Source of the DNA: Neoarius graeffei
Lineage: Eukaryota; Chordata; Actinopteri; Siluriformes; Ariidae
NCBI RefSeq assembly: GCF_027579695.1
Contig: NC_083571.1
Span: forward strand, 89,315,888-89,379,887
DNA: 64,000 nucleotides
Direction: 5' to 3'
This document shows, piece after piece, positions 19,924 through 31,138 of this stretch (position 1 is the first letter of the stretch; every line of letters begins with the position of its first letter). The translations under genes and the position numbers were made by a program. Under the pieces are notes generated by a model that was given only the letters and a program-made list of their open reading frames with translations, searched no databases and had not been told where the DNA came from.

Positions 19924-20948
19924 ATTTCGTGATTTCTTTATTGTGAAAAAGAACATTGTCTTTGAATGTGCATGCTTCAATATGCGAAAACAAGAAGGTG
20001 ACGAGACTGTCAATGCATTCGTCACTACCCTACATGCTTTAGCAGAGCATTGTAAATACGGAGACTTACATGATGAACTCATAAGAAATAGGATCGTAGT
20101 GGGGCTTGCAGACACCAAACTTTCGGAACGCATGCAGATGGAGGAAAATTTGACTTTGGAAAAAGCCATAGATATGGCAAGACAGTCCAAAAAAAAAAAA
20201 AAACAGAGCGCACTTAGGAGTGAAGCCAGCAGTGTGATGCAGATGAAGGCTAGCTCCATAGACAGACTGATAAAGAAAGGACAGAAAAATGAAAAGCAGA
20301 GATACACAAACCAGAAAAACAGTGGTGCAAGGCCGCGCCAGCACATGCAAAGCAAAGACAAAGGCATGCACAGCGCCCAGTGCTACAAATGTGGAGGGCC
20401 TTCTCACCCCAAAGCGGAGTGTCCCGCAAGCGGTGCAAAATGTCGGGGCTGTGGGGAAAAAAGGCCATTATCAGCGTGTTTGTCGGAACAAGGCTGTAGT
20501 AGCATGCATCGAGGAAGAAGAGGAGAAAAGTTTCTTCCTGGGCTCTGTGTCATGTGAGAACACTATGTGGACAGCTGATGTGCAGATTAAAGGGAAAGTG
20601 CTTAAATTTAAACTTGACACTGGCGCAGACGTAACTGCCATTTCTGAAAGTGACGTGAAAGACTTGTTCGCTGGGGCACAAATGCCTGTTCTCCACAAGC
20701 CAGAGAAACCCTTGCTGGGTCCAGGAAAGATTCAGTTAGAGGTAGAAGGCTTTGCTAAAATGCAGCTTACTTACAAATCCAAGCAGACTGAGGAGAAAGT
20801 CTACATGGTCAAAAACCTGAGCACACCTTTGCTCGGGCTACCAGCCATTACTGCCCTGGGCCTACTCATTCGAGTCGACAGCGTCACAATGGACTCTTTA
20901 AAGGCAGCCTACCCAAAACTGTGCAAGGGCCTAGGTGACATCCAATGA
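19924..20948 (+). pseudogene. Gypsy-A gag C-terminus and protease
   Basis: Continues Gypsy-A after Gypsy-B. The capsid segment (EGDETVNAFVTTLHALAEHC, LEKAIDMARQ) is followed by a Lys-rich stretch and two zinc knuckles. The first, CYKCGGPSHPKAEC, is intact. The second is broken by one extra G near 20455, which shifts the frame to GKKGHYQRVC. The protease has FKLDTGADVTAISESDV (about 20610-20660) and a downstream LLGLPAITALG. The frame ends with TGA at 20946-20948, inside the linker to the reverse transcriptase. It cleaves gag-pol in active elements. This copy cannot make a continuous protein. Confidence 0.82.
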
Positions 20949-21532
20949 CTATACCACATCAAGCTCAAGCCAAACGCTGTGCCATTCTCTTTAAAAACGC
21001 CATGGAGAATTCCCCTGCCTCTGATGGGAAAGGTGAAAGAGGAGCTCCAACGGATGGAAGAGATGGGGGTCATCAGGCGTGTCGAAGAGCCTACGGAATG
21101 GTGCGCTGGCATTGTTGTCGTACCAAAGAAGAACAGCCAGCGACTACGCCTGTGTGTGGACTTCACTGGCTTGAACCAGTATGTGTGTCACGAAAAGTAT
21201 GTTCTGCCATCAGTCGACCAGAGTCTAGGAATGCTAGCTGGAGCCAGAGTATTCAGTAAACTAGACGCAAACATGGGATTCTAGCAGATTCCTTTAGCTG
21301 AGGAGTCAGCTAAATACACTATATTCATAATACCCTTCGGACGGTTCCACTTCCAGCGTCTTCCGTTTGGAATCAACTCTGCGCCTGAACACTTCCAGCG
21401 TGTCATGGCAGAGGTCACAGATGGACTGGATGGTGTGGTCTGCCACATCAATGACCTGCTGGTGTGGGGAAAAGACCAAGAACAGCATGACGCTCGTCTC
21501 CATGCCCTGCTGCAAAAGCTCGAGCAAGCGGG
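20949..21532 (+). pseudogene. Gypsy-A reverse transcriptase, N-terminal part
   Basis: RT motifs are clear: MGVIRRVEEPTEWCAGIVVV, RLCVDFTGLNQYV, KLDANMGF, IPFGRFHFQRLPFGINSAPE. Two lesions stand out. A TAG at 21282-21284 replaces the Trp expected in GFWQIPL. The catalytic YxDD block reads VCHINDLLVWG (about 21438-21468), with Asn in place of the first Asp. A frameshift near 21530 (extra G in GCGGGGTGACC) separates it from the rest of pol. The polymerase is therefore inactive on three counts. Confidence 0.85.
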
Positions 21533-23602
21533 GTGACCTTGAACATGGACAAGTGTGAGCTCTCCAGGAGTGAGGTGGTCTTCCTCGGGCACGTCATCAC
21601 CGCGTCAGGCATCAGACCCGATCCAGAGAAGACAAAGGTCATCAGGGACATGAAAGAGCCTACAAACGTGAGCGAGTTAAGGAGCTTCCTGGGGATGGTA
21701 AACCAGATGGGAAAATTCATACCCCAGCTGGCCGAGAAAGACAAAGCTCTTAGCGACCTTCTCTCAAAGAAGAACTGTTGGCTGTGGGGTGCTGACCAGG
21801 CGGCAACATTCAAAGTGCTGAAAGAAGCACTATCTTCTCCACCGGTCCTGGCCATGTATGACGCGAGCAGGGACACAAAAGGATCGGCAGATGCTTCATC
21901 TTATGGACTGGGAGGCGTGCTCCTCCAGAGATGGGACAGTGAATGGAGGCCGGTAGCTTACACATCCCGCTCACTCTCACCCACTGAACAGCGCTACGCG
22001 CAAGTCAAAAAGGAGGCCCTGGGTCTAACCTGGGCATGTGAATGCTTCCGGGACTTCTTGTTAGGAAAGCACTTCTGCCTAGAGACTGACCATAAGCCAC
22101 TCCTTTCCCTACTAGGCGCACAAGCACTCGACCTGTTGCCACCAAGGATACAGCGCTTTCGAATGAGACTCATGCGCTACTCCTATGACATCATGCATGT
22201 TCCTGGAAAGACACTCTGGACTGCCGACACGTTGTCACGTTCACCCGTACAAGCGCAAATGACTGCAAATGACACAGAACTGATGGAGAGCACCAACATT
22301 TACATGGACTGCATTGTCAACAACTTATCTGTCAGTCCCACGTTCATGGACACACTCAAAGCACAGCTGGAGGCTGACAGTGTATGCTCTCGTGTCATGA
22401 AAATGTGTGCAGATGGATGGCCAGAGCACGCAACGCAGAAACGACTGTTGAAACACTTTTGGCCTGAGCGGGCTACACTCACAGTGCAAGATGGACTTTT
22501 GCTGAAAGACACACGTCTAGTCATTCCAGCAACAATGCGAAATGACGTGATGGACAGACTGCACGAGGGCCATCAAGGCGTCGTTAAGTGCAAAGCACGC
22601 GCCCGTCAATCTGTGTGGTGGCCTGGACTCGGACAGCAGATCACTGAGATGGCGCTGAGATGCAGAACGTGTCCACAAGAGCGCCACAACCACAGTGAGC
22701 CACTCTTGCCATTAGACTGCCCCGAGCGCCCATGGCAAAAGCTGGGGGCCGACCCATTTGAACTGGGGGGGAAAACATACTTACTTGTCGTCGATTACCT
22801 CTCCAGGTACGTCGAAATTGCTCTGCTAACACACACAAAGTGCAATGACGTAATCAACCATCTGAAATCAATGTTTGCAAGGCACGGCATCCCGGAGTGC
22901 TTAGTGTCTGACAACGGCCCTCAATTCTCTGGGCAAGCGTTCGCTTCCTTCGCCACAGCTTATGCATTCAAACACCTTACCAGTAGCCCCAAATTCCCGC
23001 AAAGCAACGGCGAGGCTGAGCGAGCCGTTCAGACCATTAAGAATCTTCTGAAAAAGGCGACTGACCCGTACATGGCTCTTCTTGCATACAGGGCCACACC
23101 TCTTCAGAATGGATACAGCCCGGCCCAGTTACTCATGGGTCGACGTCTCCGCACCACGGTGCCGACTCATCCCTCTGAGCTACGCCCTGCACTGCCCGAC
23201 CGCAGCATGCTGGTCCAGAAAGAAAGGGAGAAGAGGATGTCAGATGCTGCAAACTACAACAGGCGACATGGTGCAAAACCACTCAGTAGCCTGTCATCAG
23301 GTCAGGAGGTGTGGATAACTGACAGCAAAACATCAGGGACAGTGATCCAGAATCACATCTCGCCGAGATCTTACCTTGTGGATGCGTCACATGGGGTGGT
23401 AAGACGCAACCGCCTGCAGTTGATACCACTCCAGTCTCCATCACAGGATGAGGCTGGACAGCAGCTACAGGAGCCACTGCCGGTCCTAGAGCAGGGTCGC
23501 ACACCACCTGCTTTGGGGTCTCCTGTTCCCGCTCCAGAGGTTTCCACTCCCAAAACCAGGTCCGGGAGAGCCATCAAACAACCCACTAGACTGGACTTAT
23601 GA
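21533..23602 (+). pseudogene. Gypsy-A RT connection, RNase H and integrase
   Basis: This 689-codon open frame covers the RT thumb (KCELSRSEVVFLGHVITASG), the RNase H domain (SADASSYGLGGVLLQR, YAQVKKEALGLTWA, LETDHKPLLSLLG, DTLSRSP) and the integrase. The integrase has HEGHQGVVKCKARA with CRTCPQE as zinc domain. The acidic triad lies in LGADPFELGG (first Asp, with Pro where Leu is common), LVSDNGPQFSG and SNGEAERAVQTI. The tail ends RAIKQPTRLDL at 23602. It is open throughout but cut off from the polymerase start by the upstream stop and frameshift, so it counts as part of a dead element. Confidence 0.85.
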
Positions 23603-23830
23603 GTGGGAGAGAAAAAAAGAAAAAAAAAAGAAAAAAAAAACTTGAAAAAAAAACACTATGTGAAAAAAAGAGAAAAAAAAGATTGTCAAATGTTCATGCT
23701 GAAATGAAAATGTTGCTTCGAAGTGTAACAGTTTTACAGAAGAGATATGTAAATACAGAAAAGTTTAAGTTTGAAAATATGATTTAAGAAGTCAAGAAAT
23801 AGAAACAGTAATAGAAGAATAACTGGGCTG
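23603..23830 (+). other. A/G-rich tract after Gypsy-A pol; no 3' LTR seen
   Basis: Long A runs with scattered G (23610-23680) could be the remains of a polypurine tract. I looked here for the TGTATGAAGGG sequence that starts the putative 5' LTR and did not find it. Confidence 0.5.
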
Positions 23831-24545
23831 CCAACTCTCACGCAATGAGAGTGAGACACACGCATTTGATTGTCTTCACACGCTCACACGCCATACCTCC
23901 GATTTCTCATGCTAGAAAAAAATCTAGTTTATCTATCTGATCTAGGCTACCCATTGCGTCGCACCAACCACTTGCGATCGATCAATTACACCTTAGAGCC
24001 AATTTATGCTGACAACCCAGTCCTCGCAGATGGCGTCGCAGATGGTGTCTGCAAAGCCCCCCCCTTCGCAGATGCTCTGCGCGCACCTCCCAAAAATTGT
24101 GACCACCGCAGACAACCTCGCAGAGAGCGTCACAGACAAGAGGGCTCTGATTGGTCCACTCTACATCTGCTGTACACGCACTTCCGCTTCCCTACTTTCC
24201 CGGTTTGTTTTGTTTTCACGACCGCCATTTTTAAAAACACGAGCGAAGATGGAGCAGCACGAAGAGTGGTTGATCAAGGAAGTGAGGAAGTACGTACATC
24301 TATACGACTCCAGTTCTAGTCGTTATCAGTAACCGGAGGATAAACACTCCACTAACCACACCCACCAACTACTCCTAGCGATTTCGCGACTTCGCACCCC
24401 CTTGCGTTGTGGCGGTGAATAACATCGCGCACGCCTATTACTCCCCGCTCAACGATAAGTTACAACTGTCTGCGAAAAGCTATCTGCGAAAGCCTTGTCG
24501 CAAGAGCATGCAGAGGCCCTTACGCACGGCTAAACAGGTGGAGAG
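23831..24545 (+). mobile_element. Candidate Harbinger-like non-autonomous element
   Basis: Several CGCAGATGG/CTGCGAAAG-type motifs occur in opposite orientation near the two ends (for example TCGCAGATGG at about 24027 and CTGCGAAAG at about 24470-24500). Between them lies a MADF-like exon (24249-24329). MADF proteins are the second protein of PIF/Harbinger elements. Exact termini and a target duplication were not found, so both boundaries and class are tentative. Confidence 0.35.
24249..24329 (+). CDS. Solo MADF-like first exon
   Basis: From ATG 24249 the frame reads MEQHEEWLIKEVRKYVHLYD then SSSSRY. This matches the start of a MADF (Myb/SANT-like) domain, in which a Leu-Ile-x-x-Val and a Tyr-x-x-Leu-Tyr are conserved. 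It then reaches CA|GTAACC, a plausible splice donor, and a stop four bases later in frame. The rest of the domain is absent. It sits just after a short GC-rich leader. Function in an intact element would be DNA binding and nuclear import of the transposase. Confidence 0.45.
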
Positions 24546-24812
24546 GTGTTCCCTCTGTACACACTCCCCTATGGTAGGTGGCGCATCTAATGATGCTGCA
24601 CTCGCCAGAAGTTGGATAATTGCCTACCGTCAATTTAGAGGAAGAGGAGAGAGAAGAAGGTATCCGAGTTGAAGACGGGTGTCTCAGACAGGTTTGTACA
24701 TATGTACGCCAATGTGTGGTGTTACTGGCGTAATTATGAACTTTATAAAGTTTCTTAATCATTTTAGCCTACAAGTGTTGTGAAAATATTTAATGCCATA
24801 TTGAGAGCTGTG

Positions 24813-25183
24813 GGCGGCACGGTGGTGTAGTGGTTAGTGCTGTTGCCTCACAGCAAGAAGGTCCTGGGTTCAAGCCCCGGGGCCGGCGAGGGCCTTTCTG
24901 TGTGGAGTTTGCATGTTCTCCCCGTGTCCGCGTGGGTTTCCTCCAGGTGCTCCGGTTTCCCCCACAGTCCAAAGACATGCAGGTTAGGTTAACCGGTGAC
25001 TCTAAATTGACCGTAGGTGTGAATGTGAGTGTGAATGGTTGTCTGTGTCTATGTGTCAGCCCTGTGATGACCTGGCAACTTGTCCAGGGTGTGCCCCGCC
25101 TTTCACCCGTGGTCAGCTGGGATGGGCTCCAGCTTGCCTGCGACCCTGTAGAGGGATAAAGCGGCTAGAGATAATGAGATGAG
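24813..25183 (+). mobile_element. tRNA-derived SINE, copy 2
   Basis: Same family as 2682-3049, with 13-bp target duplications ATTGAGAGCTGTG at 24800-24812 and 25184-25196. Pol III boxes are present (TAGTGGTTAGTGCTG and GGTTCAAGCCC). The 3' end reads GGATAAAGCGGCTAGAGATA and then ATGAGATGAG. The copy has the CACAGTCC segment missing from copy 1. It is apparently full length. Confidence 0.92.
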
Positions 25184-25196
25184 ATTGAGAGCTGTG

Positions 25197-26029
25197 TACT
25201 AGGCATGCTAAATTATAGGCTTACTGCCATGCCACAGCCTTTATCTTCCCAAACAAGCAGCACGGGAGAGCACCTCCTTAGCACACGTTTATTAAGGCGC
25301 ATTTTTAGTTTGTTTACTGTATGTTATCATACTTTATGACTTTATTTGAAGCCATACTGGAAATGTTGTAAAATAAAGCAAGTAAGAGATATTACAAATG
25401 CAAGAAGAGCCATTAGCCACCATACCTATTGTTTATTTACAGGGTATTTATTTTTAATTATTTATGATGTATGTAACTGCTCAGTTAAAGTAAATAAAGC
25501 ATGGTCACCTGTAATATCAAAGAACTGGAACTTGTGAATAATAATAAAAAAAAGACAGAGAACAATATACTGAGGAGACAGGGTTTCAAAAAGAGGGCAA
25601 GACAGGTAGAGAATATTTGTCAGATAACAGGCCCTGACGAATGCTCTATTACTAATAAGAAACATAGATAAGAAATAAATTAATAAGAAATATATTAATA
25701 TAGCTTATTTAAGTATGACCAAAATTTTTAAGCCCAACTTTGTGTGGACATTCCCACCTATGGCCAAGGTTCAGCTTTTTGTGTTTCAATACTGTTCAAA
25801 CTTAATCATTTTAATGTTTCTTGTAGCACATGCACATTTTGCTTACTGTTTAAGCATTTTATTTGTTCTTTTGCTGTTGATATTTTTCCCCATGCCAATC
25901 TTCTGCTGAACCCAGTGGTGGGGAAAGCCCTTAAATGCATAATGAATAGTCAGTGAGGGACAATCTTATTTTTTGCAACAGTTATTAAAAACTTAACATT
26001 TAGTTTCAATTCAGAAGGTGTTTAGGCTT
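25197..26029. other. No gene recognised
   Basis: A/T-rich sequence with scattered short open frames only. No TE signature, splice-linked exon or RNA gene was visible. Confidence 0.6.
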
Positions 26030-27070
26030 AGCTGATGGAGAACGTAGTTGTGGTGACCATGAAGGAGTAAGATCACTGCGCACCCAACGTACAACCCGGA
26101 AGTCGAATGTGCGTACCACGCACGAAATCTGAGGCTGCTCGGATGTACGGCTGTCACTTCATTCATACAGCCAATGCACCTTCAAACATGCACTAATCGT
26201 ACTGACCGTGCTTTCCATGTAGGTTTCGTATGAAGGTTGCAAGAACTGTGCACGATCTGTATGTTGTGCATACCAACGGCGTTCGTTTGTCGCACTGCGG
26301 CGATTGGAGAGGGTTATATATATTTCGGCATACTTTGGTTTCTCACTGTGAAAATGGCAATCCCTCCGCAAAGTCTCAAACTGCTGGCCACTGTCGTGGT
26401 CTTCATCCTCTTCCTCACTGCTCCTTGTCCTCTCTCTCTCCTCCCTCTCTGCCGCCGTCTCTCTCTCCTCCGTCTCCGACACTTTTTCTATCCTCCTCTT
26501 CCCTTTTGCCTTTGGCATATTGAATTGAAGCGATGCAATGAAATGAAATGAAATTAAATTGGGTTTTCTCTCAGTCAAAGCCTATGTGTACAAATGGCCG
26601 TAGGCACCCCTGCAGCTTTATATACCCGAGTTTTCGTGCGATTGACGCCATCTCGCCGTACGGCCAATGCATGGCCGACTTACTTGACACGCATGGATGA
26701 CATACGAAATATCTGAACGTGCGTTGGCCGCACTAATTACGTATGTGGGGCGCACGACACACATACGGAGTCCGCAAGTGCGACTTACGAAAAAAATTGA
26801 CATTTTGCCCAAACCTGACACCAGCAAATCGTACGAAAGACGCACGTCGGCCGTACGGAAGACACACGAGGCCGTAAGTTTGTCTTGCAACCTGAATAAA
26901 ACGTAAGCACCCGTAGAGTTTGTTTGACATGACAAAGAACCTCTGCGGCTGGTCTGCAGCCAGTCTACGGCTCGAAAATCAGCACGTCACACGCGCGCCC
27001 TCCGTGCGTTTCTTTGCGTTTTTTGCACGTAGACCGGCCGTAGGAGCACGTACGGCCGGTTGTGACCGAG
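26030..27070 (-). mobile_element. Candidate DNA transposon rich in CGTACG/ACGGCC motifs
   Basis: Both flanks are crowded with short words such as CGTACGG, ACGGCC and GTGCGT in both orientations, unlike the neighbouring A/T-rich DNA. The right edge reads CGTACGGCCGGTTGTGACC. A single exon-like frame lies inside on the minus strand (26334-26518). I could not find matching terminal repeats or a target duplication, so class and limits are unknown. Confidence 0.35.
26334..26518 (-). CDS. Exon-like frame, Lys start and acidic Glu-rich body
   Basis: From ATG 26518 the frame reads MPKAKGKRRIEKVSE, then a long Glu/Arg stretch (ETAAEREERERTRSSEEEDE), then QQFETLRRDCHFHSEKPK. It runs into AAA|GTATGC, a usable donor at 26333-26332. 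It could be the first exon of a transposon gene. I do not recognise the family, and the charged composition makes any function uncertain. Confidence 0.3.
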
Positions 27071-27071
27071 G

Positions 27072-27195
27072 CATTATCTTGGTCAGGGTCACAGTGGATC
27101 TGGAGACCATCCTGGGACCACTGGGCATGAGGTGGGAATATACCGTGGATGGGATAACAGGCAACGTTCACGCAGACATTCGTACACCTTGGCGT
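27072..27195 (+). repeat. Interspersed repeat fragment
   Basis: TCTTGGTCAGGGTCACAGTG, GAGACCATCCTGGGACCACT and GTGGATGGGATAACAGGCAA resemble a common fish interspersed repeat (the 'cctggatgggatgcc' type). This is from memory of the pattern, and no boundaries are visible. Confidence 0.35.
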
Positions 27196-27369
27196 AAGTA
27201 GCATGCTTTTGTCTGATGTCTCCTCCAAAATCTGTTTACTGAAGGTGGCACTATTGGGTGTGTTAAGCTCCTGGTGATATTGCCCTGAGATTCACTGAAA
27301 TATACAAGTGCCTTCACAAAAACAAGATCACATACAACATTAGTATTTCCAGACCAAATTATTTTATAC

Positions 27370-27585
27370 CTGTTACAGTATCTACCTCCTCCACAGGACC
27401 ATTTTGGTTCAGGACATCTCTGAAGGGTGAGAAAGAGATGCTCAAGTTAAGACCCAGCATGAAGTTGTGCACTTTCCCCGCTCTGCCGTCACGTGTGTTA
27501 AACAGGGCGGAGTTGGTGAACAGCGAGGTGACGATGTGCTGCATCCAGCTGGCCTGTGCTTGCTGATAGTCATTCTGCATGCTAA
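27370..27585 (-). CDS. Internal exon of an unrecognised host gene
   Basis: The exon is bounded by TTTAG acceptor (27587-27586) and ACAG|GTATAA donor (27369-27368). It encodes SMQNDYQQAQASWMQHIVTS, LFTNSALFNTRDGRAGKVHN and FMLGLNLSISFSPFRDVLNQ, ending EEVDTVTG. Phase joins the exon at 29221-29286 (G + TT = Val). The low-bias, non-repetitive sequence and fitting splice phase argue for a real gene, different from the desmoglein because the phase does not match its last exon. I do not recognise the family. The alternating hydrophobic stretch after a helical segment is vaguely SEA-domain-like, which is only an impression. Confidence 0.55.
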
Positions 27586-27885
27586 CTAAAGAGCAATCAC
27601 AAAGACATGGAGAGAAAATGTTTAGAACCTGCACTGAAAAAGTATATTGAATTGACCTAATTCAAATGTGTAGATCGGTTCCATGTGAATGACCTGAGTT
27701 GCATTAACACAGTTTGTTTTCATTCAGTCAACATTTGATCATGTATTTTCAAAAACCTGGAATAAAAATCGATCACTGCACACTCACCTGAGCTCAGGAT
27801 TGAACCCAGGATCTTGTGCTGTGAGGAAGCTATGTTACCAACTGCTGCACATGTGTCAAACAGATCAACTTAATATTCTACTCCA

Positions 27886-28960
27886 GGGTTTCCCAAAGTG
27901 TGGTGCGCGCACCCCCCACTAGGGGGAGCGCAAGATAAAAAAAAAATGTAATGGCGATTTTTAACTCTTCTTCTACGCCGTAACGGTTCTGCAGTAGTTT
28001 GTGGCTTCATTCATTCATGATGCTCACCTGGTTGAAATCGGCAAAACTAAATGCCGATCGGCAACTAAACATCGGCAAAGACTGGGAGATGTTGAGAAAG
28101 ATTTGAGGCTGAGACTGTCTTCAATTACCCCAAACATCGGACAGCTTTGTGCCAAGATGCAGACCCATCCGTCGCATTAATATTGGTATGTATTTGGCCA
28201 AATGGCATTGATCTTGCTAAAAATATATACTGCTACTGAAAATAGGATCTATATAGCCTACTGACCCACCCACCGTCTGTCTGTCTGTCTTTCTCTCTCG
28301 CTGCAGACTGAGCCGCCAGCGCTGCACTTCACAATCAGATGGATCCTCTTCTTTGTCTGTTCCTGATATGCTCCTTAATTGTTGTATCTCTTTAAAATGC
28401 ATATGTTCATAATTATCATTGCGATTTTTACTGTTATTATATGTTAACTTTTTTTGCAAATTAAATTCATTCTCAATTCATTTTCATAACCTTGTAATGA
28501 CTGGGTTGTGTTGCTAGTGTTTTAAACACGGATGAAAATCATATTTTCCCCATATCTGGCTGGTAGACTACATGCCTCGATGTGATCTCCCTTTGTAATG
28601 AATTTGCGCATTTACCGTGTTGCAACGTTTTAAAGCTGTTACATTTCAATCAAATTCTATCTAATTCAAATACGAGAGCACATAATATGTTAATGTGATT
28701 CGATGTTCTCATTCGAGCACGACGTGCTGCCTTTGTAAGAAAGCTTTGGTGTTTTTTTTTTTTTTTTTTTACTTTTGTGGTTTCCTGCAGGTATGGCAAA
28801 CGATGTTTATCATTTTAGCATGATTAAAGATGCTGCCTTTATAAGAAAGCGTGTGTTTTTTGAAACTGAGGAACTGGGGGTGCGTCAACCTGGTTGGAGT
28901 ATAGAAGGGGGTGCGCGGCCAAAAAGACTTTTCTTCTTGTCAGTGCCAACATCCTCACAA
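27886..28960. mobile_element. Candidate degenerate hAT-like element
   Basis: The left edge CAGGGTTTCCCAAAGTGTGG followed by GTGCGCGCACCCCC, and GGGGGTGCGTCAA ... GGGGGTGCGCGGCC near 28880-28920, resemble the two subterminal regions of a common hAT family. A clean right terminus and an 8-bp duplication were not found. No transposase frame is present. Between them are GCCGATCGGCAACTAAA repeats and plain A/T-rich sequence. Confidence 0.35.
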
Positions 28961-29220
28961 GATTTTAAAATGTAACTGGATTACATTAATACTATGTGAA
29001 TTGCTTACACTCACTCAACATAATTCAAACTAATAATCAAATCCATGTTTAAATCACATTTAGCATAAGCAATGAAATCATGTTTCGATAAGAATTGACA
29101 TTTTTATGTAAGCTATGTGTAATATTTTCTCTCCCTTTTTTTTCATGTGGTGAAAGAACAAACCACAGTAAAAAGCAGTTTCTAATGTGCCTGTGCATTG
29201 TGGATAACGTAGTTTCTCAC

Positions 29221-29286
29221 CTTTGCGTGACTCTTCATCAGTGTCTAAGCTGTCTTCTCCCATAATATGCTCAGGTTTTATATGTC
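29221..29286 (-). CDS. Likely first coding exon of the same unrecognised gene
   Basis: Acceptor-like CGCAG precedes 29286 and AAAG|GTGAGA follows 29221. The segment contains ATG 29263 (MGEDSLDTDEESRK) and joins in phase with 27370-27585. Upstream in the exon the same frame is open (HIKPEHI), so the ATG may be internal or the true start. The N-terminus is acidic, as in a short cytoplasmic tail. The splice sites are the main support. Confidence 0.45.
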
Positions 29287-29527
29287 CTGCGAGACAAATA
29301 CATATTCACGGCCACTGATTAGTCACATACTCTTGCCTTATTAAGGAGGGCCTAACGAGAGCTCCTTGCTTTAACTGCAAAATAAAACTTAAAAAAAATA
29401 TTTCATCCTGCAAAAAATACTAGCTCCCTCTTTGAAGTCTCTCTGCAAAAATGTACTATAATTGTACAAGATCCACTGCAACCATGACCAGGATAAAGCT
29501 CCTACAGAAGATTATTTATTTATATAT

Positions 29528-31138
29528 CACAGTTAGGTCCATACATATTTGGACAGAGGCAACATTTTTCTAATTTTGGTTCTGTACATTACCACAATGA
29601 ATTGTGAACAAAACAATTCAGATGCAGTTGAAGTTCAGACTTTCAGCTTTAATTCAGTGGGTTGAACAAAATAATTGCATGAAAATGTGAGGAACTAAAG
29701 CATTTTTTTAAACACAATCCCTTCATTTCAGGGGCTCAAAAGTAATTGGACAAATTAAATAATTGTAAATAAAATGTTAATTTCTAATACTTGGTTGAAA
29801 ACCCTTTGTTGGCAATGACTGCCTGAAGTCTTGAACTCATGGACATCACCAGACGCTGTGTTTCCTCCTATTTAATGCTCTGCCAGGCCTTTACTGCAGC
29901 CGTTTTCAGTTGCTGTTTGTTTGTGGGCCTTTCTGTCTGAAGTTTACTTTTTAACAAGTGAAATGCATGCTCAATTGGGTTGAGATCAGGTGACTGACTT
30001 GGCCATTCAAGAATATTCCACTTCTTTGCTTTGGCTTTGTTTTTGGTTATTGTCCATCTATATTATGAAACGCCGACCAATCAGTTTGGCTGGATTTGAG
30101 CACACAGTATGTCTCTGAATACCTCAGAATTCATCCGGCTGCTTCTGTCCTGTGTCACATCATCAATAAACACTAGTGACCCAGTGCCACTGGCAGCCAT
30201 GCATGCCCAAGCCATCACACTGCCTCCACCGTGTTTTACAGATGATGTGGTATGCTTTGGATCATGAGCTGTACCACGCCTTCACCATACTTTTTTTCTT
30301 TCCATCATTCTGGTAGAGGTTGATCTTGGGTTCATCTGTCCAAAGAATGTTCTTCCAGAACTGTGCTGGCTTTTTTATATGTTTTTTAGCAAAGTCCAAT
30401 CTAGCCTTTTTATTCTTGAGGCTTATGAGTGGCTTGCACCGTGCAGTAAACCCTCTGTATTTACTTTCATGCAGTCTTCTCTTTATGGTAGATTTGGATA
30501 TTGATACACCTACCTCCTGGAGAGTGTTGTTCACTTGGTTGGCTGTTGTGAAGGGGTTTCTCTTCACCATGGAAATTATTCTGCGATCATCCACCACTGT
30601 TGTCTTCTGTGAGTGTCCAGGTCTTTTTGCATTGATGAGTTCACCAGTGCTTTCTTTCTTTCTCAGGATGTACCTAACTGTAGATTTTGCCACTTCTAAT
30701 ATTGTAGCAATTTCTCAGATGGGTTTTTTCTGTTTTCGCAGCTTAAGGATGGCTTGTTTCACCTGCATGGAGAGCTCCTTTGACCACATGTTTTCTTCAC
30801 AGCAAAATCTTCTAAATGCAAGCACCACACCTCAAATCAACTCCAGGCCTTTTATCTGCTTAATTGAGAGTGACATAACGAAGGAATTGCCCGCACCTGC
30901 CCATGAAACAGCCTTTGAGTCAATTGTCCAATTACTTTTCGTCCCTTTAAAAACAGGGTATCACATGTTAAGGAGCTGAAACTCCTAAACCCTTCATCCA
31001 ATTTTAATGTGGATACCCTCAAATGAAAGCTGAAAGTCTGGACTTTATTATGTCCATTATATAACTATAACTTGAATATGTTTCAGTAAACAGGTAAAAA
31101 AACAAAATTTGTGTCAGTGTCCAAATATATATGGACCT

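Larger units (their letters stand above)
10964..23830 (+). mobile_element. Ty3/Gypsy retrotransposon A, decayed and twice interrupted
   Basis: Order on the plus strand: putative 5' LTR, primer site at 11151, gag start (11173-11518), insertion of an RTE LINE (11531-14888), 29 bp of gag, insertion of Gypsy-B (14918-19918), the rest of gag with CCHC knuckles, protease, reverse transcriptase, RNase H and integrase to 23602, then an A/G-rich tract. The order RT-RNaseH-IN is the usual Gypsy one. The 3' LTR was not found before the next element near 23831. Stops, frameshifts and a changed polymerase motif show it is dead. Confidence 0.88.
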
